Positions 23,120 through 34,500 of a DNA stretch of 64,000 nucleotides are shown here, in pieces. The DNA is taken from positions 11,928,462-11,992,461 of the forward strand of contig NC_134034.1 of NCBI RefSeq assembly GCF_964204645.1, read 5' to 3'. Numbering within the stretch: the stretch's first letter is position 1; every line of letters starts with the position of its first letter. A program made the translations under genes and the position numbers. This stretch comes from Tubulanus polymorphus (Eukaryota > Nemertea > Palaeonemertea > Tubulaniformes > Tubulanidae). The notes under the pieces are model-generated. The model was not told where the DNA came from and did not search any database. It saw nothing but the letters and a program-made list of their open reading frames with translations.

Positions 23120-23407
23120 CCCTTTCAGTGCTGACTAATTAATACCCTATAGTGCTGAAGATAATTTGAAAATTCTGAAAAATTCCACCCTAGTGTGTTG
23201 AATAACGGGAATGCCACTATAGTGCGTCTACACCACGGCGCGGTGTATCATTAGTTACTGATATTTCACTATGTTTGACAGGTGCTGCCATCTTTCAAGA
23301 GAGATAATTAGTATTAACTAATTAAATCAATACACCGCAGTGCGGTGTACTAGCAAAATCCTTCACTGATTTGTACACCGCACTGTGGTGTACACGCACT
23401 GAAAGGT
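23120..23407 (+). mobile_element. piggyBac-like MITE, copy A (TTAA flanks)
   Basis: Starts ccctttcagtgctgac and ends cactgaaagg, flanked on both sides by TTAA. Contains three copies of a caccgcagtgcggtg-type palindrome. Confidence 0.8.
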
Positions 23408-23581
23408 TTAATCGTATGAAGCTAGTCTAATATCAGTATCTTGTTCGGGGAATCCCTAAGATTTTCGGGGATTCAGACTAATTTATAGCATAATCTTATT
23501 TATTCTGATGTTTTTTCGTAACGTTTGTAGTTTGCTGTTTTAGTTCTTATATTAACGATATTGTATTATTTGTTTCGAAAA

Positions 23582-23587
23582 AATAAA
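23582..23587 (+). terminator. Candidate poly(A) signal of the ABCB gene
   Basis: AATAAA about 3.3 kb after the ABCB stop and before the TATA box of the next gene. It implies a long 3'UTR made mostly of tandem repeats; an earlier, weaker signal is possible. Confidence 0.4.
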
Positions 23588-24232
23588 TTAGTTATGATTA
23601 ACTCAGTCCAGAGTGACTTATTTGTAAGGTTTTCTGCATGGACTCTCAGGCACTGGGAGGATCCAGGTGACTTTTACGACAATTTTCAGTAAAATCGGCT
23701 CAATTGATTGGACCCTGCCAAAAATAAATTTTCCCGAATGTATGGCTCGAATCGACTCTTTCTAATAGCTTACTTCGGTAAGCGAGTTTGCGATGCGTTC
23801 AACAAAGCGTCGAATATTCGCTGAATACAATTTTTTAGTACCGTAATTCGGAATTTTTCTTTAGTGAGATTTAGAAAACCAAATCGAATAAAAGTTCTCT
23901 CAATTAAAACCAGACTTTTGAAGCGTAACACTGCTTATTTCTATATTGATGAGCAAATATTTCATCCAGCAGAATTTACACTAGAGCTTCATGTTTTTGT
24001 CAAAAGTAATTTTGACCCAACTAAATCGATCTTTTTTTTCCGAAAACAAGTTAAATTAAAACAATTTTCAAGAACAAACTTTTAAACTCATTCGTTATCA
24101 TTTTAGGATAAGTGTGTAATTTAAGATATTTCGATTGAATTATTAATTTAGCAAAAATTATACGCCGGCGAAATTTCTCTGTGTCACATGACAATCATGT
24201 GATGGTGTAAATATGTCGACCTTTGTGTTGAT

Positions 24233-24240
24233 TATATAAA
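24233..24240 (+). promoter_or_regulatory. TATA box of the secreted-protein gene
   Basis: TATATAAA lies about 85 bp before the ATG at 24322, which allows a transcription start near 24265 and a short 5'UTR. It is the clearest core promoter in the window. Confidence 0.65.
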
Positions 24241-24321
24241 ATGCGAAATCGTCGGTCACCGAGTTCTATTTTACTGCGGATCACTCATTCGTGCTGTTCG
24301 TTAGATACTTGTATAGCGATC

Positions 24322-26773
24322 ATGTCTATAATAACAGTTACTGGTTCATTAGTTGTACTGTGTTCAGCTTTAGCCTGGTCTTATCCTTTACACGCGTCCT
24401 GTAAGATTGATTGGTAAGTTACCAGCAATAATGCCAATAAATAATAACAACCTACTATTTCACTTGTTTGTTTATAAATGTACATGTTCTTTTACACAGG
24501 GTCCTGACACTTAACGTTTTTGACCCCAGTATCTTACTAGGTAGGCCTACCTTATAAAAAAAGTTTTAGGATAATACTGGGGGCAAAATCTCTCAGAACT
24601 TGAACTCATACAGTGCCAGAGTGGAGTCCTATATAACTGGGCACTCCGATATCAGCAGTTTGGTCTAATTGCAGTTTGAGTCACCTTCCAACGAATAGTG
24701 CTAAGGTTAGGTACCGGTACATAACCATTAGGGACACCAAGTGCAGTCGCTCCCAGGAGTCATGACTGTGAGCCCTATGATCACTCAGGGGGCCTGTGAC
24801 TGGAGCCCTGTGATCACTTAGATATCCTATGACTGGGGCCCTTTTTGATCAGGAGTCATATGACAGCGCCATGACACTCGGGTCCTATGACTGAGGCCCT
24901 GTGATCACTCGGGTCCTATGACTGAGGCCCTGTGATCACTCGGGTCCTATGACTGAGGCCCTGTGATCACTCGGGTCCTATTACTAGAGTCCTGTGATCA
25001 CTCAAGATCCTGTGACCGGAGCCCCTGTGATCACTCAGGGGTCCTGTTATCACAATCTTATATATATATATATATCAGTATATTCATTCATGTACTAATT
25101 TCAGGACATTTGGTGAAGATTGTAAAATAATTCGTGATAAAATACTAAATCAGATATCTGTATGGAAAACTGATGATAATTGTAAAAATGGTGGAGAAAA
25201 ATGTCTTTATACGGTAACAATTATTAAACCTTATATAAAACATTGAAAAAACACGAGCGTATTCAAGGGTTTCCTTCAGTAAATATGATTTTCGACTGTA
25301 TCCTAAATTGGTCACCTGGACCCAGTTCCACTGTTGTGAATTAAGATTTGACTTAACTTCGAGTTAACTCATTGAAAATGAACTAGTTTTAACTGAGTGT
25401 TAATTCTAACTCATGACTGCGGAACTGGATCCGGTATTCCTGAAGATGACTGTTGCGCTAATTGAAATGTCGAAATAACAAGTTAACTTACCCGTGTCGA
25501 AATAAACGTAAAACCCAACTATTGTTGTGTGCTGATTTAATGTGGGGGGGTATTATTTTTCAGTTACTCTCGGCGACCGCGAACACGATTGAAGCTCAAC
25601 ACACGACTCCCGTAAAACATTACAACGACACGTTAAACTTTACATTCAATTCAGGAACTTTATGCCGAGTTAAGGTACGTGCTAATGAAGTCTTGCCCGT
25701 TTTTTTAGTCAGAATTTGTTTCAATTTACCGTGTGTCAGTCAGTGTAAGTCATCTCTATTTATGAGTCCCAATTTGTATTTCCAATTCAATTTACTATTT
25801 ACTGAGTGTTAGTCGCGGAAGTGGATCTTGGAAAATTTGAAGAAAAACAGAAATTTCTTGGATAAAGCATCCAAGACAAAGACCTCGATTGGGGTTCCGG
25901 CCTCAGTTTTAGACATTTTTGAAGAATTACATCCAAAAAAATTCAATTTCCCAGAGGATGAGGGTCAGATTTACAGGTCTTAATGATCTCTTGTCTTGTC
26001 AAAAAGGGCGGCTAACTCAATGAGAAGGCGGGGGTCCGCGCAACGAGACCACCCCCTAAATCTGCCCCTGAGTTATCAACATGATGATCGCCCTAACTAC
26101 AGTGATTTAATGTAGTTTTTCTAGATCTTCGCTTAATGTTCTGTTACTTCAAGGGACTATAAGTTTATAAAATTTTCTTAATAATTTGTTGTTTTTTAGG
26201 CTAGATCATCCTCTGACACGTGGTACGCTATCTTAGACTACGGAACTAATTACTGCAACTTACACAATCTTATAACAGGTACGAATCATATCAATATCAA
26301 TCATATATATCATATCAATCATATCATCATCGAATTTACTGTAGTCCACCTACTTACCTATTTATTTTACCCTTTCAGTGCTGACTTATTAATACCCAAA
26401 AGTACTGGAGATAATTTGGAAATTTAAATAAGATTCCATCCCTTTGTGTTGAATAATGGGCTTTTTATTGGATCTACACTGTGGTGCAGTGTATTGTTAG
26501 TTACTAATATTTAACTTTGACAGCTTCTGCCATCTTTTGATAGGAGATGAAAACTAATTACTACTAACAACATTACACCGCGGTGCGGTGTACTCACATA
26601 GTCCATGACTTGATTTATACATCGCACTGCAGTGAAGACTCACTGATAGAGTTTGAATTTCTACAAACGATTTATTTTCAGGAGCTGGTTTAGATAAAGA
26701 CACCAAATACTCGGAAAAAACAAGCGATTCGATTTGCACTCAATTCTCCTCAGCCGACTGTGATAAATATTAG
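24322..26773 (+). CDS. Small secreted cysteine-rich protein, family not named
   Basis: Five exons join in phase: 24322-24413, 25105-25213, 25564-25674, 26200-26278, 26682-26773; 160 aa. The N-terminus MSIITVTGSLVVLCSALAWS is a typical signal peptide, probably cleaved before HASCKID. The mature part has eight cysteines (CKID, EDCK, DNCK, EKCL, TLCR, NYCN, SICT, ADCD), enough for four disulfides, and no further membrane segment. Aromatic-rich patches such as WYAILDYGTNYCNLHNL suggest a compact extracellular fold. I have an impression of similar uncharacterised secreted proteins in other animals, but I cannot name the family or a function. A TATA box lies 85 bp upstream and AATAAA at 27318 closes the gene. 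Intron 1 holds a 31-bp tandem array and intron 4 a piggyBac-like MITE. Confidence 0.8.
24770..25055 (+). repeat. 31-bp minisatellite, intron 1 of the secreted-protein gene
   Basis: About nine units of ctgtgatcactcgggtccta + tgactgaggc. Confidence 0.88.
25318..25435. mobile_element. MITE 'cagttccacagttgtgag' type
   Basis: Ends gacccagttccactgttgtg and ctcatgactgcggaactgg, in intron 2 of the secreted-protein gene. Confidence 0.65.
26370..26655 (+). mobile_element. piggyBac-like MITE, copy B (degraded right end)
   Basis: Left end ccctttcagtgctgac after ttta; internal cggtgcggtg palindromes are present. Intron 4 of the secreted-protein gene. Confidence 0.65.
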
Positions 26774-26879
26774 TAAAAACTTTATACAGCTGTAAGGAAC
26801 CAATATTCATAAAGTACGTACCATTCACCGGGCATCAATACCGAACATTTGACTCTGTATCGACTAGTGTGAGTTTTGT

Positions 26880-26970
26880 TCCGTGGCTGAGTGTAGCGAT
26901 GTCTTCGGGTTCAAATCCCCGCCGGGATCGGGGATGAGTCAAACTGGGCCCCGGTTTAGTCACATCAATC
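26880..26970 (+). mobile_element. Truncated tRNA-like (SINE-like) segment
   Basis: tggctgagtgtagcg resembles an A-box and ggttcaaatcc a B-box, but they are only about 24 nt apart, so no tRNA can fold. Likely a SINE relic. Confidence 0.3.
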
Positions 26971-27317
26971 GTCCACGCTTAGTGCGAGCGTACTCATACA
27001 TCCATACAGGTCGTGTCCACAAGGGGAGTCTTAGAAAGTGGCCATATTTCCATACGCCTCAAATTGCGTAGATTATGACATCATTGCTAAAATCTACGCA
27101 ATTTTGTGAACGCGTCGTACTTTATGTAAATGGCTCTTGTAATTTGTAAATAGTTGAGACTGTTTGTCGACAATCTTTTCGATGTAATTTTCTATGCATG
27201 ACAATTTTTGTACCAGAAAAAAAAACGTCGCCGATCAATTTGTAGAAAATGAGGTGATTTGTATTTGTAAAGTTTTCATCGACATTTGTAAAACGCATCG
27301 ACTTTCCATTGACAAAT

Positions 27318-27323
27318 AATAAA
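27318..27323 (+). terminator. Candidate poly(A) signal of the secreted-protein gene
   Basis: AATAAA about 545 bp after the stop codon at 26773, in AT-rich sequence. The implied 3'UTR contains a truncated tRNA-like (SINE-like) segment near 26880-26970. Confidence 0.45.
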
Positions 27324-28436
27324 TGATTTTGTTTAACTTTAATTAAAAAGTTGTCTTTGAAGTTTTCAATGTGTGTATATAAAAATAGTACAGGACAGTG
27401 TTATAGACGGCGCCACAGGTTCCATATCAACTACACGTACTCAATGGTACGGTCAATGTAAAGACAAATAGTACTTTGAACTTAGGTTAACTCCTCGATT
27501 TTATCGCAAGTACGAGCTTTCGTGTATATAGAAGTTAACCTAATGAAGCTACTCTATACATTTAGTAGCGAAAGCTCAGGATTTTCTTATAAGTTAACAT
27601 TCAAATAACAAGTTGTCCTCAAGTTTGCTAATTCTAGACAGCACCTCCACCATCGTCTATTTTACAGCAGTTTAACTCTTCAGAGTCAAATCTGTGACTC
27701 ACAGCGGTGTAACTGGTTCTAGTATCCCCTTTACTCCAATGTCCCCAATAGCGATGGATCTATCTTCTGCTGCTGTCCGTCCATCCGTCTGTCGGAACAA
27801 TTGAGAGACTCCAAAAATTTTAATTAAGTCTACACCTGCTTTTTTTAATGTACAAATAGTTTATTATTGATTTTAATAATAACTACATGTATATACGTAT
27901 TTATATCATATTTACAATAACACAATACTTACAATACAATATAATACATGTATCGATGTAATGAGATGCGTAGGGGGCGGGGTCTAAATCATGGGCGCAA
28001 TAGACTAGAATTCATTTTCAAATTCAATACTTCGATACAAGGAAGTAAAACTTTAAGCGACTTTGTTTTCTTAGATGAAATAAATTGCCAATGGGCAAAG
28101 TCTGGTTTACCTTGAAAAATGGAGCCTGTTTGGCATGGGCATTGCTTATGGAAAATCTTTTTAATTCGTGAATTCAAAGTTCTACTATTTCATATTATCT
28201 TTCTGAAAGAATTATTTTGTAGTCAAATAAAAGCCAAAAAGATACATTTGTTCACGGTCCACGTCCAAAATTTAAACTTGAAATGAAAAAACAAAAATTA
28301 TGATGGTTGTTACCTCGATGTAAGCATTACCATAACAAATTTCTATAGCTTTTCCACAGGGGCTGGAAAAAAATTCCGATTTTCCAAAAACTTTCCAAAA
28401 CACGTAAGAACCCCATCTTTCGAATCAGGTTATTAA

Positions 28437-28717
28437 CCCTTTCAGTGCTGACTAATTAATACCCTATAGTGCTAGAGAAAATTTGAAAATTCTAAAAAAT
28501 TCCACCCTAGTGTTTTGAACAATGGGAATACCACTATAGTGCGTCTACACCGCAGTGCGGTGTATCGTTAGTTACTAGTATTTAACTATGTTTGACACTT
28601 TCTGCCATTTTTCAATAGAGATAATTACAAATTACATCAATACACCGCATTGCGGTGTACTAGCAAAATCCATCACTGATTTATACACCGCACTGCGGTG
28701 TAGACGCACTGAAAGGG
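28437..28717 (+). mobile_element. piggyBac-like MITE, copy C (TTAA flanks)
   Basis: Intact ends ccctttcagtgctgac and gcactgaaaggg with TTAA on each side, and three internal palindromes. Confidence 0.82.
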
Positions 28718-30586
28718 TTAACAGTACACAATTAATTCAAATTTTTCTTACCATTGTAGACTGCACCACATAAAGCATGTTTCGAAAATTGTGCCTCAGC
28801 ACTATTTAGGGAGCGCCAATGCATACCATTATCCGGTATCGTACCTTGGGTACTTTTTTTTTTAAAATCAGTTATCACTCTGCAGTATCAAATTCAAAGT
28901 CTAAAATGCAAATTAGATACTTTGTCAAAAAAGCGGGCGCGTAAGTTTCAATAAACCGGTCGGTATTTTCTCTATACAACGTTCACATAAAAACAATTCA
29001 TTCAATAATTAAACATTTAAACTATGATTTATTCATATTCACAACAATACTTTCAGTTTTTATATATATATATATATTCACACTTTGAAATGTAACTGGG
29101 ATGCTAAACGGACTTAGCTATTCTTAAAGCTCGGGCTTTGGTTTTATAGACCGAGACAGTTTCACTGTTGTGCGAGTCAAAATTAGTTCATCTTCGTTGT
29201 GTCTAAACCACAACCGTTGAACGGGCTGCCGAGGCCTGTTTATAACAACGAACGATCTTCGAGCCCTTGAAAATTTTTTTACAATCGAGTTTTTCTCTTC
29301 GAAGCCTCAAAGCGTTAGAAACCAAGTCATTTGCACCATATAGCCTAGTACGGACAGTTCACAGTACACTCTGTCTCTTACTCCTTATAAACCTGACAGC
29401 GTTGGCACCAAAATATACCGATTAAAAAAACTTTTCTAATATTTCACCAAGTCGACTGATTTGACAGGTTGAATGACCGGGTCGACAGTTTGACAAAATG
29501 AGATTTTCGTCAGCCATTTATCTCTAGCGAATAATCATAAGTGACTGATATTACCAGTAATACCTCGTAATATGAGTAATACATATCTATATCTACTATA
29601 CAGATTTTGGCCGCTAAATGCATCAAACGTATCATCGGCGACAAATATCTCGGTGAATTTTTTAAAACAGAAAAATATGGCGATCCAAACTCAAACGCCG
29701 GCAAAAATACCGGGCAAAGAATCATGGATTTTTTACATGTTATATAAGATTAGTGAAAACTTCAAGATCAAATAAATTATGGCTTAAAGCGGGGTTACAT
29801 CTAGTCTAGTCAGTAACAGGACTCAGGGGCGGATCTAGGGTCTGATTCAGGGTGCACCCCCAAAATAGGGCATACCGGTTGCATATAATTAAAAGGGTAC
29901 CCGAAAGAAAGCTCATCAGAAACTTATTTTTGAAATTACAGAGAATGAAAGCTTTTGAATTATAACCTTTTATCAGTTTAATATTTTCAATTTTCCTGTG
30001 AAACTTCAGGGCAACTTGGCATTTTCCCCATCAACACCTACCCTGCGCTCTCCCCTTGCATCCGACCCTGGGACTACAGTACACAAGTGAGTAACCGGAC
30101 TACTGCGCTTTAGTCAGTAAGTCATGGAATTAACTGGTTCAGCCAGCCACCGCACCAAACTATCCGATGATTATCCGAAGTTTGACATCGATAATTAGGT
30201 TACAAGTCGCAAGTTAAACAACAGCAGGTGACATGAAAACAATACGATATCAAGATTCGAGCAGTTTGGCGAATTGCGATAACAACCCGATAAATTACGT
30301 AAAAAAGTGGAGAATGGCGACTACCAAGAATGAACATGAATAAACAAATAAATAAATAAATCACGATCCACCGAAGTCGATTAGTCAGTTTCCTCTTTAC
30401 GAGATAGTAATTCGTTAATTTCCGATTCACGATAATTAATTAACCCAAGAATCGAATTCTCAAATTAAAATTACGATTAGCAATCAAAACGACGAACAAT
30501 ATTTCGCGGTGACTTCAATAATGATCGTCATGTGAAAATCGGGACATGGATCGCGAAATAAAATAGGCTAAAAAAAGCCTTTTTAA

Positions 30587-30870
30587 CCCTTTCAGTACTG
30601 TCTAATTAATACCTGAAAATACTGGGGATATTTTGAACATGTAAAAACGTCCACCCTAGTGTGTTGAATAACGAGCATACCGCTATAGAGTGTCTTTACA
30701 CCGCAGTGCGGTGTGCCGCAAAATTTCACTATATTTGACGACAGCTGCCGCCATCTTTCAAACTATATACTAATAACATCAACAGAACACACCACGATGC
30801 CATACGTATACTGGCAAAGTTCCTGCATGATGTATACACCGCACTGTGGTGTAGAATTGCATTGAATGGA
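30587..30870 (+). mobile_element. piggyBac-like MITE, copy D
   Basis: Left end ccctttcagtactg after TTAA; right end mutated to cattgaatgga but still followed by TTAA. Confidence 0.7.
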
Positions 30871-31564
30871 TTAAGATCGGTCGACTGATGACGAAGTGTG
30901 GACTTCAGTAAGTCATAGACAAAGTTTCGAACTAATGAAGTTTTCCCACCTTCCGTCGAACTCCTACCCATTAGTCAAAACTATAAATAATATATCAATA
31001 ATCAATTAAATCTTAGTCGAAAAATCAAAATAAGTAAAAATAAAACGTGTCTCCGACTCCAAAAACTCGCAAAATGTCTTTACTCGCGACGCCGCGGCGC
31101 GACTATCGGCAACTCTGTTGATCGTGGAACAATACGCCGTTATTATTGCTTCTCTGAATGGTAACGCAACGCGGTGATTCTTAAAAATGAAGAGAAAAAA
31201 AAAAAACGAGAAAGTTTTTCAATTCAGTCGCAATATCGAAGGAGAAACGGCGCACTTTTCTCTCGTGTCGGGATCAAAATTCATGACGAAATGTTCTGAG
31301 CGCTGAACCCGGTTTCAAGGTGAACCCGGTTTCACTGGGGCCAGTCAAATCTTTTAAAAGGATTTGAGTCGGTTTTCGTAAAAACAATCTAAAAACCGAC
31401 CCCTTTCAAAATATTCACTTCGTGTGGTTGATTACTAGATTAAAGCGAACGTCATTTAAAAAAAAGAAAGAAATTCAAAACCTTTTTCTCGTCCGGACCC
31501 GACGACGGGCCGAGAAGCGAAATTCCCGATACGTCGATAGATTCGACGGCAACGCGGTTGGTGT

Positions 31565-34500
31565 CTATGAACTGTACGGCGGTGGAGGTCCATCAGGTGG
31601 CTCCACCTGTGTATACGGCGGCGGCGGGCTATACTCCGTACTGGTTTTCTTGTGCGAATATTTTGCATAGGCCGGCGGCAAATTGACGTGGCTTCCTTGA
31701 AACATAGATCCCTGAAACGCGAAGAGAAAAACGTAAATAAGTCGACCTCGGGAAATGACGATTATCGCGGTGGCCGCTGACCTGGAAATAAGGTCAAAAG
31801 TCATGTAGTAGTCAAGGAATTTTGTAATAAAGGGAAAAGTCATGGAAAATTTGTTGAGATTGCTAGATCATGCGTACAACTAAACAGTTTCTGTGTATGT
31901 GTTACGTATTTGACTGTGTTAATTGATCGGATTCTTAGCAGATCAAGTCAGGGAAAACAACGTGTGTGTCAGGGATAAGTCGGGGGAAAAGCAAGTCGAT
32001 CAAAAGTGGCCATCCTGTGAAAATTACATTATCATTTCTGATATTCATTTTCTGATCGAATACGATACGTTTTATAGAGTAGAATAGTACGACGCTATAC
32101 GGACGAAGGAATTTTCTGATTTCAAATGAGACCCGTTCTAAAAACAGGTTTTTTTGTATATACGTGTACGAACGATGATAACAAACGGCCGAAAAGTGGA
32201 GCGTCACAATTTCACAATCGAGACACTTTTCTAACGAGGGTCTAATGAGCTTAGTGTAGACATAGCTAAATAGTTTTCTATTCAATCGTCGTTGGCCTTT
32301 TTTTCCATGGCCATTTTTTTCCTAGGCAAATACCTTGGCAGTGTCTGATTGCCGGGACAAGTTTATTATCATAAGGGCATTATATCATTATCACTTGTCC
32401 TCCGGGCTAGTGCAATTTTATGTCTCAAAGCTTTTTGCCAATCGATACAACAGTTGGACTGCTTGTGTAGGGCAAGTAGATTTTGGAGGGGGCAAGTAAA
32501 ATTTCAGATATGCTTGCCCCCGGGCATGTGGTCCTTATTCCTTAGATCGGACCCTGCTTGGCCATTCTTTCCTTGCCCATTTTTTTCATTCACCAGCTAA
32601 GCAATGATAGGACATAAACCCCAGCATCATGAACCCAGACCATAAGGGTTTATTTTACGCCCCACTTCTGTCAAATTGAACCAAAGGACGGGTTAATTCG
32701 CCCCTCACATCTCCATCAGTGTTTTCAATAAGAAATTACCAAGCCAGGTCCCTTTGAAAAACAGGAGGGTCCCATAATATGTCACAGTCCCTGAAACGAA
32801 AGCTGTTTTCAAAAAATAGGCGGGTCCTGTTCAAACGACAGACAGGTCTGGGACCTGGCTCTTATTGAAAACACTGTCCATATAGATTACCTGCATGGGT
32901 AAACGAATGTCATCGTCATGGTCGTCGTGTTGTAATCGAGAATACGGTTGATTACCGCCCTGGATTACGATCGCCGCCCCGTAATACGTTAAACGATACT
33001 TCCAGAAACTCGCGCACGCCGACAGCAATATCAGAAAAAATACTAAACCGAACCTAAAGACAAAAAAAATACAATTCATAAATCATCAATATTATTATCA
33101 AAATTCGCTGCACCTGGCTGCCAACCTCTGAAAAGTGCATCAATAATGATGTGAATTTTTCTCAACATTTCATTGAAACATGAAAGAAAATGTTCAAATT
33201 AATCAGTTATCAACATTCAGACCCGACAGTAACACCTTTCAAGTAATCAAGGGGGGTAAGACCCTCAGTAACATCTTTCATATTTCTGTTCAAATTAATC
33301 AGTAATCAACCGTAAGACCCTCAGTAACATCTTTCATATTTCTGTTCAAATTAATCAGTAATCAACAGTAAGACCCTCAGTAACATCTTTCATATTTCTG
33401 TTCAAATTAATCAGTTATCAACAGTAAGACCCTCAGTAACATCTTTCATATTTCTGTTCAAATTAATCAGTTATCAACAGTAAGACCCTCAGTAACATCT
33501 TTCATATTTCTGTTCAAATTAATCAGTTATCAACAGTAAGACCCTCAGTAACATCTTTCATATTTCTGTTCAAATTAATCAGTAATCAACAGTAAGACCC
33601 TCAGTAACATCTTTCATATTTCTGTTCAAATCAATCAGTAATCAACACTAAGACCCTCAGTAACATCTTTCATATTTCTGTTCAAATTAATCAGTTATCA
33701 ACAGTAAGACCCTCAGTAACATCTTTCATATTTCTGTTCAAATTAATCAGTAATCAACCGTAAGACCCTCAGTAACATCTCTCATATTTCTGTTCAAATT
33801 AATCAGTAATCAACAGTAAGACCCTCGGTAACATCTTTCATATTTCTGTTCAAATTAATCAGTAATCAACAGTAAGACCCTCGGTAACATCTTTCATATT
33901 TCTGTTCAAATTAATCAGTAATCAACAGTAAGACCCTCAGTAAAATCTTTCATATTTCTGTTCAAATTAATCAGTAATCAACAGTAAGACCCTCGGTAAC
34001 ATCTTTCATATTTCTGTTCAAATTAATCAGTAATCAACAGTAAGTCCCTCAGTAACATCTTTCATATTTCTGTTCAAATTAATCAGTAATCAACAGTAAG
34101 ACCCTCGGTAACATCTTTCATATTTCTGTTCAAATTAATCAGTAATCAACAGTAAGACCCTCAGTAACATCTTTCATATTTCTGTTCAAATTAATCAGTA
34201 ATCAGCAGTATGCATCCTTGACATAACTAAACTCTGTTTCTAATTCAGCAACCACAGATCAGGGTAAGAAAAAAATCCTGAATCTGGTACCGAATAAGAT
34301 TAATGTACAACTTCCGAATTATCGAAGCCTAGTTCTCAAATTAGGGGGGGGGGGGGGGGTTAGAGGAGTTTCTGATATTTTGCTCAAACCTAAGGAGTAT
34401 CAAGCACCTTCAAAAGCATTTAGAAGGAGTTTTTTAAAGAATCAAGGAGCCGTAGCCAACCAATCCCTGTCGAAATTACATACCAGAAATACCAGTTTTG

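Larger units (their letters stand above)
26974..31564. other. Gene-poor spacer with MITEs
   Basis: Between the secreted-protein gene and the minus-strand PPxY gene. It holds two piggyBac-like MITEs (28437, 30587), TA repeats near 29058-29075 and AT-rich sequence. Part of it should be the 3'UTR of the minus-strand gene; candidate minus-strand AATAAA sites are at 29028-29033 and about 27859. No convincing exon seen. Confidence 0.4.

Noticed and set aside
29510-29775. Two overlapping open frames on opposite strands
   Set aside because: AT-rich, no similarity recognised, no splice context.
31422-31670. Plus-strand Gly-rich frame
   Set aside because: Shadow of the proline-rich last exon of the minus-strand PPxY gene.
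33225-34205. Possible CRISPR-like array
   Set aside because: Units are contiguous without unique spacers and the genome is eukaryotic; a minisatellite.
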